Notes: generated by a model from the letters alone, not told the origin. Positions 26,242-35,343 are shown, numbered from the stretch's first letter. The stretch is 64,000 nt of DNA from Caldicellulosiruptor danielii (GCF_034343125.1 NZ_CP139957.1:1661001-1725000), one strand, 5' to 3'. A program made the numbers and translations.

Positions 26242-28356
26242 TTAGAAAATCAATTTTTCAAGATGCTCCTCTATTTCAGTATTAGAAGCATCATAGAATT
26301 TAACCTTTTTAAGTATTTCAATCTCTTCTTCAATGTTCAAAATCCTCAACACTTCTTTTATTCTGACCTTCAAAGGAAGAAGCTTGTTCAGAGGGTCAAT
26401 TTTGAGATCTTTTTCAATTCTATCAATATCTCTTTCTATAAAGCTAATTAATGAGTAAATACCTTGATTTTTGAAATTTTTGAAAAATGAAATAATAGTT
26501 TTGCAATTATCCTTTTCAAATTGTACCAAAAAGGAATTAACTTCCATAACAGCTTTTAAATTATAAGCCCTTATTAATAACTTTATGAAAAACTCCCTCT
26601 GTGTGGAACCTAAATGAAAAACATAAACTTTATTGTCTCTAATAATATATGGACATTCATTATCTTCTATTCCCAGATATGCTCTTACTGCATACGGCTG
26701 CATATTAAAAAAGATTGTTTCATAAGGTGTATAAGTTACAAGACCACCATCTATTTTATCGGATGTATTTTTTACAAGTATACTGCTTCCCTGAACATCA
26801 ACAACCGATTTGTTTTTGCCCACAATTTTTATCTTTTTATCCTGAACATCCTGAACATTTGTTGCTAAAACCTTATTCTTTTCCAAATCATAAATAGACA
26901 TACCACTTGCAAATCTGATTGTTGAGTGAATTTGACCATTTGCAAACTTTTCAAACCACTCTCTATTTACTGTTAATTTATCACCATCTGTTTGGACAAG
27001 CTGGCTATTTGAAATTAAATTATGTATTATGTCATCAGCTACTTGTAAGTCTTCAAAGTAATAATTAAGGCAAGACTTTATAAGGCTTGTCAGTGCATCT
27101 TTGCTTCGTTTATATTCTTTTGACTGAAATATGTATGACAATATTTGCTGGATTACAACATGAAAAATATTCCCCAATGCTTCACTAAAAAGAATTCCAT
27201 TTTGTGCACAATAAAGCATAGCTTTTTGTATCAAGCGCTGAGCATCATCTTCAGCACATAAAATAACATCTATTCTATCACTTTTTCTATTTCCGCGTCC
27301 AATTCTTTGTAAAAAACTATTCATATCAAGTGGTGGTTCTGCTAAAACAATCAAATCTATTGAGCCAATATCTATTCCTATTTCAAACGTAGAAGATGAA
27401 ATGGCTATTACTCTTTCATGCTTTTTTACAATCTCTTCAACTTCTTCTCTTTCAGACTTCACAAGACTACCATGATGAGATACAATTTGATAGTTTGAAT
27501 CTTTTAATAAGCTTCTTAGCTTTGCTGTTAATGCATCAACTTTGTTTCGTGAATTGCAAAAAATCAGTATCTTCTTAAACCTGTTTTGAAAATCAGAATT
27601 ACAAAAATATTTAAAAATTGTTTTATCAATTGACTCAATCTCATCTGAAACCAGATTTATTTCTCTTTTACCATGCGAAATTACAATCTCACCATTTGGA
27701 ACAAAATATTTTAACACTTTTTCAGGATTTTTCATTGTTGCACTCATTGCAACAATCTGTATTCTCTCATCTTCACACCACTTTTCTCTAACAGCCTGAG
27801 CTTTTAGTCTTCTTAGCCTTTCAATTAACCATCTAACCTGCTCACCCCTGGAGCTGCCATATAAAAGATGTACCTCATCTAAAACAATTGCATAGACACA
27901 GGATAAAACATGTCCAAAGTTATTTTGAAGTCTTGCTCTGCACATCATACTGTCAAATGACTCTGGTGTTGTAATAATAATGTTTGGGATGGCTTTAAAT
28001 TGAGTCTGATAATCTCCTGTTTTTCTTAATATCTCAATACCAAAGTACACAAGTCGTGAATAAAGTCTTTCATAGATATCGTTAACCAGTGCTCTTGTTG
28101 GGCATACGTATAGAATTGTCCAGACCTTGAACCTTGACTTTAATCTTTCAATCAAAGGTGCACATGCAGCCTCTGTTTTACCACTTGCAGTAGGTGAACA
28201 TATTAAAACATCCTTGCCCTCAAGTATTTTGGGTATTACCTTCCTTTGAACATCCTTTAGTCTACCATAGCCACCAAAAAACATATCCCAAGTATATGAA
28301 AGCTGAGATTTAATATTCAAATCTTCCAAATAGTTATTGTCCATTTTGTAAATCAC
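26242..28356 (-). CDS. Lhr/BrxHI-like superfamily 2 DEAD/DEAH helicase
   Basis: A 704-residue SF2 helicase. Motif I is PTASGKTEAA (about residue 54), motif II is DEVH in VLDEVHLLYGSSRGEQ, motif III MSATMKNP, motif V ISSSTFEIGIDIGSIDLI and motif VI QRIGRGNRKSD. A C-terminal region (about 400-704) has no motif I recognise. The GSSRGEQ and GRGNR motifs point to the Lhr-like group to which the BREX helicase BrxHI belongs. It is the last gene of the ATPase operon, its start overlapping the third ATPase gene by 23 bp. It probably couples ATP hydrolysis to DNA or RNA unwinding in that system. Confidence 0.85.
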   Translation of the reverse strand: MIYKMDNNYLEDLNIKSQLSYTWDMFFGGYGRLKDVQRKVIPKILEGKDVLICSPTASGKTEAACAPLIERLKSRFKVWTILYVCPTRALVNDIYERLYSRLVYFGIEILRKTGDYQTQFKAIPNIIITTPESFDSMMCRARLQNNFGHVLSCVYAIVLDEVHLLYGSSRGEQVRWLIERLRRLKAQAVREKWCEDERIQIVAMSATMKNPEKVLKYFVPNGEIVISHGKREINLVSDEIESIDKTIFKYFCNSDFQNRFKKILIFCNSRNKVDALTAKLRSLLKDSNYQIVSHHGSLVKSEREEVEEIVKKHERVIAISSSTFEIGIDIGSIDLIVLAEPPLDMNSFLQRIGRGNRKSDRIDVILCAEDDAQRLIQKAMLYCAQNGILFSEALGNIFHVVIQQILSYIFQSKEYKRSKDALTSLIKSCLNYYFEDLQVADDIIHNLISNSQLVQTDGDKLTVNREWFEKFANGQIHSTIRFASGMSIYDLEKNKVLATNVQDVQDKKIKIVGKNKSVVDVQGSSILVKNTSDKIDGGLVTYTPYETIFFNMQPYAVRAYLGIEDNECPYIIRDNKVYVFHLGSTQREFFIKLLIRAYNLKAVMEVNSFLVQFEKDNCKTIISFFKNFKNQGIYSLISFIERDIDRIEKDLKIDPLNKLLPLKVRIKEVLRILNIEEEIEILKKVKFYDASNTEIEEHLEKLIF

Positions 28357-29518
28357 CTACTTTTTGAGGTGGTCCATATTTCATATCCATCAGACTCAGA
28401 TACCATTTTATTACAGAACGAATTTGCCTGCTCTCATTGTCAGGAAGTTTACTTTCTATTAACTTTGTAAGATTCTCTCCTGTGTTTAAGCTAAATTCAG
28501 TCCGCAACTGATAAGTCTCACAGTATAAACTATGCAGCTTCTTTAAAAGCTCTATTTTTTGATAATCTGCCCATTTACTTACTTCAAAGATACTTTCATG
28601 GGTGGTCGAAATATATCTTGTAATGTCTGGGTCTCCCTTTTCGCCACCTTGATTAATAGCTGCAAAGACTATACAAAGCGGTGATTTTGGTATGTTAATA
28701 TTACCATTTAAATACCTGCCAATTATACGTAACGCATCCTGAACTATTTTATAGTTACTTGGATTTTTTATCCTCTCAACTTCATATTCGTCTATCGTAA
28801 CCATAAGTCCTTTGTAGCCTGCAGCAGATACTAAAATGGCAATGCCTGCTAATGTTTCAATAAAATCAAGGTATCGTTCATCAACTTTTCTACTGATAGG
28901 AGTTTTTAATTTTAAATCATAATAGCCAGAATACCTCAAAACATTTGCAAGCATTTTATTAACATCAGTTGCACTTACTTCATCACTACATAAAAATAGC
29001 GATTCTACAAAATGTGAATATTCTTCTAACAAATTAGTATCTGCTAAAGCACTTGTAACATTTAAATATCTTTGAATTGTATCAAAATTTTTTAATTTAC
29101 CAAAATTTGAATTTTTCAATAGCAATGCCTTCAAAAAAAGACTTGTCCACGGATAGTCTGAATATATACCATTGTCTTGAATACTCAGCAGTAAAACATT
29201 CATTAGCTTCAATGGATTTGCAAGACTTATACTCTCTCCATCAACTTCGGCTTTTAAAGTAATAAAACCTTCCTTTCTTGCTATATATCTCATCACAGAC
29301 AATGTATGACTTTTACCACAACCATATTCACCACAAACCTGAAATCCAACAGGCAAAAAGGACTCGCATTTTTTCAATATCTTTTTTGTAACCTCCTCAA
29401 TACGCTCAAAACCTATTGTAAGCTTGTCTATGTAGTATTCTGGCACTAATCCAAATCTGAGTGATTCTAAAACTCTCAATTTTATAAACGTTTTATCTTC
29501 TTTAATCATCTTTCTCAT
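28334..29518 (-). CDS. BrxD-like (DUF2791) ATPase, third of three in the operon
   Basis: A 394-residue P-loop ATPase with GEYGCGKSHTL Walker A (about residue 65) and a Walker B-like GLMVTIDEYEVERI. The acidic DExE pattern after a hydrophobic strand is typical of the DUF2791/BrxD group. The start at 29518 overlaps the upstream gene by 4 bp (ATGA-type). It follows two relatives with the same architecture: Walker A near residue 60, a helical middle and Walker B near residue 240. In BREX types 2 and 6, BrxD-type ATPases lie beside an Lhr-like helicase; here only these parts are present. Confidence 0.8.
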   Translation of the reverse strand: MRKMIKEDKTFIKLRVLESLRFGLVPEYYIDKLTIGFERIEEVTKKILKKCESFLPVGFQVCGEYGCGKSHTLSVMRYIARKEGFITLKAEVDGESISLANPLKLMNVLLLSIQDNGIYSDYPWTSLFLKALLLKNSNFGKLKNFDTIQRYLNVTSALADTNLLEEYSHFVESLFLCSDEVSATDVNKMLANVLRYSGYYDLKLKTPISRKVDERYLDFIETLAGIAILVSAAGYKGLMVTIDEYEVERIKNPSNYKIVQDALRIIGRYLNGNINIPKSPLCIVFAAINQGGEKGDPDITRYISTTHESIFEVSKWADYQKIELLKKLHSLYCETYQLRTEFSLNTGENLTKLIESKLPDNESRQIRSVIKWYLSLMDMKYGPPQKVGDLQNGQ

Positions 29519-30738
29519 ACCTCATCTTCAAATATGGTTTGCGCTTTTATTCTTCCTGACATTTCATTGTTTTGTCCTTTGTTCCCAAGTACTTCTAACA
29601 AATATGTGCAAACTGCCTTTGTGATTTCGCGCTTATTTGAACTTGAAACTCCTTTTTTGATGATTGCCTCTGTTATCTCATCCACTTTTTTAAGCAACTC
29701 ATCCTTTGAAATACTGATTTGGTCTTTAAAAGTTTCATAAAACACATCTGAAATCTTCAGGGCAATCTTTTTTGACAAGTCAATAGAATCAAGACGTGTA
29801 AGGTCAATAATTGGTGCCAAAACATTTCCACTAAAAAAGTCTCTTTCATAAGGGCTTGAAAGCCTTTGCTGAAGAGCAGGATATTTGTTCATCTCTTCAT
29901 ACACATCATTTGTCATAGCATATACAATCAGGGCAGAAGCATCTTTGAGGTTAACAGTTGCATCTATTAATGAGCGCAACGTTGAAAAAATCTTAGCAAG
30001 CTTTTTCCTATCGACATTAAAGCTTTGTTCTGCTTCATCAAATGCAACAACCATTCCTCTGTATCCAATGTAATAAACAAACTGGAAAAGAGAAACGAGC
30101 ATATCTTCTGCACGTTTATTCTGTGCAGACTTTGTGATCTTAGCCACGCCTAATTCCTTACAAAGCCTGTTGTCCGAAATATTGCCCAATAGATAATCAC
30201 AGGATAACTCAAACATGTACATATCGTTATTTAAATAAGAAATTACTGCTATTTTTATAACCTTTCTAAATTCCGGTGATTTAAATATTCCACTATCTAC
30301 ATCTCTTAAAAACTTTTGTTTTAAATACTGTGGATTTTTAGTGTCATTTATTATGTTCTCAAGAGTATATTTTAGAAATTCATGAATTCCCACTCTTTGC
30401 TGCAAAGGTGCTCTTATGTTGCGAACAACTTCGCTATAAATTAGTAGTTTATCTAAAAAATTTATATCTTTACTAAGTGAAACTTCAGAAGTAACACAAT
30501 TTTCATCTCTTGCAACTTCCATTAACTGTCGTAAAAAATGTGTTTTGCCAGAACCATAAGGACCTATTACAAACTTTTGTGCACAAATGTTTCTACCAAA
30601 CTGTTCATAAAAGTATTTTTGCACAATAGCTTCAAACACATTTTCATAACCCACACCAAAATATTTACATCCCTCAGTTGGTGCAGTGCCATACTGTGCC
30701 ATTGTTTTCAGTGCATCATAAAATAAATTTTTGTCCAA
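29515..30738 (-). CDS. BrxD-like (DUF2791) ATPase, second of three in the operon
   Basis: A 407-residue ATPase with Walker A GPYGSGKTHFL (about residue 57) and Walker B GMVVAFDEAEQSF. Its C-terminal segment KKGVSSSNKREITKAVCTYL resembles the out-of-frame tail of the upstream gene, which shows common ancestry of the paralogues. The start is TTG at 30738, only 2 bp after the TAA (30743-30741) that would close the upstream gene if its frameshift were repaired. GATGAGG supplies a ribosome site. Confidence 0.8.
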   Translation of the reverse strand: MDKNLFYDALKTMAQYGTAPTEGCKYFGVGYENVFEAIVQKYFYEQFGRNICAQKFVIGPYGSGKTHFLRQLMEVARDENCVTSEVSLSKDINFLDKLLIYSEVVRNIRAPLQQRVGIHEFLKYTLENIINDTKNPQYLKQKFLRDVDSGIFKSPEFRKVIKIAVISYLNNDMYMFELSCDYLLGNISDNRLCKELGVAKITKSAQNKRAEDMLVSLFQFVYYIGYRGMVVAFDEAEQSFNVDRKKLAKIFSTLRSLIDATVNLKDASALIVYAMTNDVYEEMNKYPALQQRLSSPYERDFFSGNVLAPIIDLTRLDSIDLSKKIALKISDVFYETFKDQISISKDELLKKVDEITEAIIKKGVSSSNKREITKAVCTYLLEVLGNKGQNNEMSGRIKAQTIFEDEV

Positions 30739-30740
30739 TT

Positions 30741-31896
30741 TTACCTCATCCTTTCCAAAATCATAGTTGAAATAGTTTTTGCAAGTTCTCTTTTATAACC
30801 CGAACCGACATTTCTTTTTAATACCATTATGCAATTGTTAATAACCTCTTTTTTAAAATTTTCATTCAGTATTCCTAAAATTTGAGCCAATCTTAAATAA
30901 CTCTCAACCATTTTTATCATAAAAAGTTCGTGATTGTTGCTAAGTGTATTAACAAAGTCAATTTTTTGAAGAGGAAGTCGCCCAACCTATGCTCTTACTT
31001 TCTCCCTGGACTATCTGCAAACGCTGAGCCAAAGCCTCATATCTATTTGCAACCTGCGATATGAAATCTGGTAAAACCGAAAAAACTATTAAAACACCTT
31101 CTAAAGTACCATTTGAACAACTATCTACAAGTCGCCTCATAAGATTTGCAGCAAGTTGATTGCGCCTTGAAATTCTTTCGCCAAAACCAGAAAGTGTTCT
31201 CTCGTTTTCATCAAACAATAATACAACACCTTTGAAACCTAAGATATGTAAAGATGACAAAATTGTTTTTAAGATATATTCAGCATTTGACTTACTTAGA
31301 CTTGCTCTTATATCAGTGATTCCTAAACTTTTAAAAGTCTGAACGTTAACCTTTCGCCCAATCAGATATTCTCTTATAACTTCCCATGTCCTGCTACTTA
31401 AAACCCTTTTGTTAAGAGCAAGTAAAATGGCATTTTTAAAGCTATTTGATGGCAACTGTGTGGACTTTAGAATTTTCTTTTGCTCACTATCCACCAAATA
31501 TTCTCCAGCAAATGCTAAAATCTCAGGAAGTGATTTAATTGTTATATCTTCATACCTAAACTCAACATTTTCCAAAATATACTCAACCACCAATTTCCAA
31601 TCAGTCAATGAAATTGCACTATCTAAATTTGTACATGCAACAAGCATACCCTTTTCTAAAGCCTTTTTGTAAATCAAGTTTAAAAGATGAGTTTTTCCAG
31701 CGCCATAAGCACCTTCAATAAATTTACATGTCGCTCCACCTTTGGCTATAAGGTTTTCAATAACTTCATTTTCCAGATAGTCCATATAATCTTTATTTCC
31801 AACATCAATCAAATCAGCAATCTCAATATCATCAGTTCCACTATGAGCTATGTTATGAAGTGAACTTATCAGGTTATCTTTGTTAATTGTTTGCAT
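30741..31896 (-). pseudogene. BrxD-like (DUF2791) ATPase, first of three, with a frameshift near 30980
   Basis: The continuous frame (30958-31896) gives 312 residues with Walker A GAYGAGKTHLL and Walker B GVVLLFDENER, then ends in the unrelated tail GWATSSSKN. Moving one base at the GGG run near 30979-30983 restores GWRLPLQKIDFVNTLSNN and continues about 70 residues to a TAA at 30741, including KRNVGSGYKRELAKTI, homologous to the sibling's C-terminus. The repaired gene is about 384 codons, like its paralogues, and would abut the next start. It could be a true loss-of-function mutation, a slippage site or a sequencing error. It is 2 bp downstream of the coiled-coil gene. Confidence 0.75.
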
Positions 31897-31898
31897 TC

Positions 31899-32735
31899 TT
31901 AAACACCTTCTTTAACTTCATAAACATAACACATTATCTTATATTCATCATCAGGATTGAGTCCATTTACATACATTCCTTTTCCTTGCATTGTCTCTTG
32001 CATACTTCCAGTTTGCAAAGCAATTCTCTTATTTTTGGGTATCTCACTCCACATACTCCTGTAAACATCTAAATTATAAAGAAATGCCCATTTAGGAAAC
32101 TCAATGTATTTTGTTATCTTGCTATCAGGTTTGTTTTTTTCTAAATATTTTCTTAATAGAACCAGTCTAAATTCTGTATAAAAATCTATGATGCTCACCA
32201 CATCTTTACCACTTTTAAATTTAGCGTATCTGTATGCGTCCCAGCATACATCTATAAGATCTTCTTTGGATAGTAGATATTGATTGAGTAACTTTTCTGC
32301 TTCATCTATCAACGATTTAATCTCTTCTTTTGAATTAACCTTTGTCCAATCAATTATTACTTGATTATTGTAAGAAATACTAACAGCTGAAGATTGCGGT
32401 TTTGTCTTTAAATAAATGCTTTTAATTCTCCAACCGTCACTACACTCTCTTAACGCAATTCCCTTTTCTTTTAACTCCATTACCAACTCAGATTCAATTA
32501 ACTTGAAATTCTCAAACATTCTTTCTTTCTCTTTGACAATAACTTCTTTAGCTTTGCTTATAGTATTATTCAGGGTATCAAAAATGCTATTTAGATTTGA
32601 AGAACTATTTATAAATTTTTCTAATTTTTCTATTGCATCCTTATCATTTGGCTTTATTTCGTTTATTTTACTAAATATTTTCAAAACATCTTTTAACTCC
32701 TTTATTATATTTTCAACTTCACTTTGCTGTTTCAT
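31899..32735 (-). CDS. Coiled-coil protein of unknown function heading the ATPase-helicase operon
   Basis: A 278-residue protein. Residues about 1-110 are strongly helical and charged with heptad-like patterning (KELKDVLKIFSKINEI, then AKEVIVKEKERMFENFKL). The rest is mixed, with conserved-looking aromatic patches (DVCWDAYRYAKFKSG, IEFPKWAFLYNLDVYRSMW). I recognise no domain and no enzyme motif. The stop lies 2 bp before the first ATPase start, and its own start overlaps a 42-residue ORF by 4 bp, so it belongs to the same unit. A structural or DNA/substrate-sensing subunit is possible but unproven. Confidence 0.7.
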   Translation of the reverse strand: MKQQSEVENIIKELKDVLKIFSKINEIKPNDKDAIEKLEKFINSSSNLNSIFDTLNNTISKAKEVIVKEKERMFENFKLIESELVMELKEKGIALRECSDGWRIKSIYLKTKPQSSAVSISYNNQVIIDWTKVNSKEEIKSLIDEAEKLLNQYLLSKEDLIDVCWDAYRYAKFKSGKDVVSIIDFYTEFRLVLLRKYLEKNKPDSKITKYIEFPKWAFLYNLDVYRSMWSEIPKNKRIALQTGSMQETMQGKGMYVNGLNPDDEYKIMCYVYEVKEGV

Positions 32736-32860
32736 ATTATCCCACCCCTATTGACTTTGGTTATTTTGTTAAAACAAATTGCTTTTAGTTTATTTATACC
32801 ACTTAGGTTGTATTTTAAAAACATGATTATTAAATGCTCATTTAACTCTATTTCAACCAT
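32732..32860 (-). CDS. Small ORF (42 residues) preceding the ATPase-helicase operon
   Basis: A 42-codon frame from ATG 32860, beginning MVEIELNEHLIIMFLK and ending NRGGII. Its TGA overlaps the ATG of the coiled-coil gene in an ATGA arrangement, typical of translational coupling. An AAGGGAT upstream could serve as a ribosome site. It is helix-prone with a hydrophobic stretch and no recognisable motif. It may be a leader peptide or a real small subunit; a chance ORF is also possible, because the region is AT-rich. Confidence 0.4.
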   Translation of the reverse strand: MVEIELNEHLIIMFLKYNLSGINKLKAICFNKITKVNRGGII

Positions 32861-32899
32861 TAATAATTATCCCTTTTGAAAAAACACTGCTAATTTCTA

Positions 32900-34330
32900 T
32901 CATCTCCCAAACAAATACATAAACACAAAAGCCGGAATTTTTACAATTGGTACTTTTGTATCAAGCTCAACTTTACCAAAGTCTTCTGCTTTCTTTGTAA
33001 CAAGCACAGCTGAGATTATATCTTTTTCTTTCTGGCACATCTCTACAATTGCATCACTTATGCTAAGAGTGCTATCTTCTCTGAACTTTACCTCAATCAG
33101 GCTCTTACCATTTGGAAACTCAACTACCACATCAATCTCTTTTTGATTATCACCTGGCTTTCTAAAATATCCTATTTTTGCATTTGCTTCGCTGTAGAAG
33201 TTATATACATGCTTAAAAATTGCTGTTTCAACTGTAATTCCAAGTTCCTGGCTATCTGTAAATAGATTATCTATCATCAAAACTGCATTTCTGATAGCCG
33301 GGTCAGATATATATATCTTAGGTTTTGCCTTCAAAATTTTTTTGCCACCTAATTCAACTGGGAAACTTTTATAAATTAAATTTGCATTTTCAAGTAAGTG
33401 AATATAATTTTCTATTGTGGTCACTGATACATTTTCAATTTGTTTGCTGATAGTTGAAATGTTTATCACACTTGAAGAGTTAAAGCACAAGTACAAGAAA
33501 ACTTTTTCTAATACTGTCAAGTTTCTGACATTAAATAGTGAAGGAATATCTCTTTTGATGACCTTATCTACTACATCTTCTCTTAAAATTCTCTGATTTA
33601 AAAACCAATCCTCTGAAAATACAAATTCAGGAAAGCCCCCAACCATCAAATACCTGTTGAAATATTTCTGCAGAGGCATAAGCAAAAAGACAAGTTCAGA
33701 AATCTGATGATCATTAAAATTTGAAAGCTCTCTTAAATCTAAATTTGGCAAATCCTTGGGTCTTTCTTCAACACCAAGTATTTCGCAAAATTCATAAAAC
33801 GAAAGAGTTGGAACAGAAACGACTGTCCAGCGACCAACACCGCTTTCCTTTACTCCTTCAATAAGTTTCGGTGAAGCAGAGCCTGTAGCAACAATTTTCC
33901 ATTTTGGTTTTGTATCGTAATATACTTTTAACCACCTGTCCCAATCGCCTGCGTATTGAATTTCATCTAAAAATATATAAGCTTCTTCTGACTGGTTAAT
34001 GTTCAGTTCATAAAGAGTCAAAATTTGATCAAATGAACAAAGCTTGAATAAAGGATGATCAAACGAAACATACAGTATTTTTTTGGGATTAACTTTACCC
34101 TTTAAAAGTGACTCTATTATCTGGTATAATATAGTAGTTTTGCCTACACGACGTGCACCTGAAAGTATAATATATCTTCTGATAGTTGGATGATTTAGCA
34201 GGCTAAAAACTCTATGGTATGCCATTCTCTTTACAGGTTTAGATAAATCTTGTGGAAAGTATCCTTCTCTCCACCAGGGATTATAAGAGTATAAAATTCT
34301 CAAAATGTTCTCTGAGCTTGTTATTGACAA
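32900..34330 (-). CDS. AAA ATPase with C-terminal DUF4143
   Basis: About 476 residues. An N-terminal AAA domain has Walker A GARRVGKTTILYQI (about residue 61) and Walker B YIFLDEIQYAGDW. The C-terminal DUF4143 region (about 290-450) includes IDVVVEFPNGKSLIEVKFRE, a restriction-nuclease-like D-x-E-x-K strand. The likely start is TTG at 34330, since GGGGGTGA precedes it by 6 bp; GTG at 34339 overlaps that ribosome site. This family often occurs as a single accessory gene with suspected roles in defence or regulation. Its promoter region holds three exact 33-bp-spaced repeats, suggesting autoregulation. Confidence 0.82.
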   Translation of the reverse strand: MSITSSENILRILYSYNPWWREGYFPQDLSKPVKRMAYHRVFSLLNHPTIRRYIILSGARRVGKTTILYQIIESLLKGKVNPKKILYVSFDHPLFKLCSFDQILTLYELNINQSEEAYIFLDEIQYAGDWDRWLKVYYDTKPKWKIVATGSASPKLIEGVKESGVGRWTVVSVPTLSFYEFCEILGVEERPKDLPNLDLRELSNFNDHQISELVFLLMPLQKYFNRYLMVGGFPEFVFSEDWFLNQRILREDVVDKVIKRDIPSLFNVRNLTVLEKVFLYLCFNSSSVINISTISKQIENVSVTTIENYIHLLENANLIYKSFPVELGGKKILKAKPKIYISDPAIRNAVLMIDNLFTDSQELGITVETAIFKHVYNFYSEANAKIGYFRKPGDNQKEIDVVVEFPNGKSLIEVKFREDSTLSISDAIVEMCQKEKDIISAVLVTKKAEDFGKVELDTKVPIVKIPAFVFMYLFGR

Positions 34331-34360
34331 TTTCTTCACCCCCTATTTAATATTATAACA

Positions 34361-34459
34361 TATACTTTAAATTTTTAGCCCAAAAATATAAAGTATACTT
34401 TATATTTTTAAGCTAATTATTTAAAGTATACTTTGTATTTTTGAGACTATATTTTATCA
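34361..34459. repeat. Three operator-like repeats at exact 33-bp spacing
   Basis: Three units begin at 34361, 34394 and 34427, each TATACTTT followed by two variable bases and ATTTTT. Units 2 and 3 extend leftwards to the palindrome AAAGTATACTTT (34390-34401 and 34423-34434). A TATAAT -10-like element lies on the minus strand at 34357-34352, next to unit 1. The gap from 34340 to 34517 therefore holds this array, a terminator and nothing else that I can identify. Confidence 0.7.
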
Positions 34460-34482
34460 AATTGACCTGCTATAAAAATAAA

Positions 34483-34506
34483 AAGGCAGGTTTTTCCGCC
34501 TGCCTT
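34483..34506 (-). terminator. Terminator after the fliW-csrA-hepT unit
   Basis: A perfect 8-bp stem, AAGGCAGG / CCTGCCTT, with an 8-base loop. On the minus strand it is followed by TTTTTATTTTTATAG. It closes the long late flagellar transcript just after the first HepT-like gene. Confidence 0.85.
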
Positions 34507-34517
34507 AAAGCATTTAA

Positions 34518-34937
34518 TTAAATTCCACAGTATTCTACAAACTTACTCACGATTAACTCTATATCAGCTAATTTGTTTTTGAATATATTGTATACAATAT
34601 GCAAATCTATTTTAGAATATTCATGAGCAATTATATTTCTAAATTGAATCATAGACCTAAAAATTTGCATTTCATTTTCACTTAATATTTTTGCACGTTT
34701 TAAAATAATAGGTATATCGCTATAAGCTGAAGGTTCTCCTAAACCGTTATCTGAAATAATGTGATTCCCTATGTCAATAAGATTTTGGACAATCAAAAAC
34801 AGATTGAAAACTACAACATCTTGAGCTATTTCATCTTCTAAAAATTGTTCTAATGTAAAATCTGAAAACAATCTAATTTTTTTTAAACTTGCTTTTATGT
34901 TCTCAATCTTTTGAGTTACAATCTCTCTTTTTACCAT
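34518..34937 (-). CDS. hepT: HepT-like HEPN protein (module 1, after csrA)
   Basis: A 139-residue HEPN toxin-type protein of the DUF86/HepT family. The signature RNIIAHEY matches the RX4HXY motif, the RNase site and tyrosine that MntA modifies in the Shewanella HepT-MntA system. The start is the ATG at 34937, which gives a family-like N-terminus MVKREIVTQKIENI. It overlaps the mntA-like gene by 35 bp, as in many HEPN/MNT pairs. It is about half identical by eye to the second copy at 36073, so the two modules are paralogous. Confidence 0.87.
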   Translation of the reverse strand: MVKREIVTQKIENIKASLKKIRLFSDFTLEQFLEDEIAQDVVVFNLFLIVQNLIDIGNHIISDNGLGEPSAYSDIPIILKRAKILSENEMQIFRSMIQFRNIIAHEYSKIDLHIVYNIFKNKLADIELIVSKFVEYCGI

Positions 34938-35343
34938 GCAGAAAATACTCCCTTTGATAAAGTGCACAAATTTCAAGATACCTTTTTTTGTCCATATATT
35001 CATAAAAGTTTTTTACTCTAACATCAACATATAAATCATGATCTTTGTCAATTACCAATATACCATCACTAAAAACCTCATGCTTTAAAAGAGGATCAGC
35101 ATCATTCAAAATAACAAAATCTACTCTTTTATTCAAAATCTTCTCAAGATACCTTTTTGTATCAAGTTGATATAACAGATCTTCAGTTGCATCTTTGCCT
35201 TTTTTGATGTATGCAGCAATATCAATATCACTTGATTTGTTAGCATTTCCTCTTGCGTATGAACCAAAAAGATATGCAAATATAACCTTATCATCTTTCT
35301 CAAAATATTCTCTCAAAATCTTTACAATCTCATCTTTCACCAT
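34903..35343 (-). CDS. mntA: MntA-like nucleotidyltransferase antitoxin (module 1)
   Basis: A minimal nucleotidyltransferase of 146 residues. GSYARGNANKSSDIDIAAYI carries the GS and the SDxD metal triad of the pol-beta fold. In characterised pairs the MNT partner transfers AMP to the HEPN tyrosine and neutralises it. I place the start at the ATG at 35343, 10 bp after AAAGGA, which overlaps the 3' end of csrA by 14 bp, so the module is translationally coupled to the flagellar regulator. The frame also contains an upstream TTG at 35349. Confidence 0.87.
   Translation of the reverse strand: MVKDEIVKILREYFEKDDKVIFAYLFGSYARGNANKSSDIDIAAYIKKGKDATEDLLYQLDTKRYLEKILNKRVDFVILNDADPLLKHEVFSDGILVIDKDHDLYVDVRVKNFYEYMDKKRYLEICALYQREYFLHGKKRDCNSKD

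Noticed and set aside
26242..32860. A complete BREX system
   Set aside because: Neither a pglX-type methyltransferase nor a pglZ-type phosphatase is present in the window.
34361..34459. A small CRISPR array
   Set aside because: Only three short AT-rich repeats, with the variable parts not spacer-like and no cas genes nearby; the palindromic operator reading fits better.
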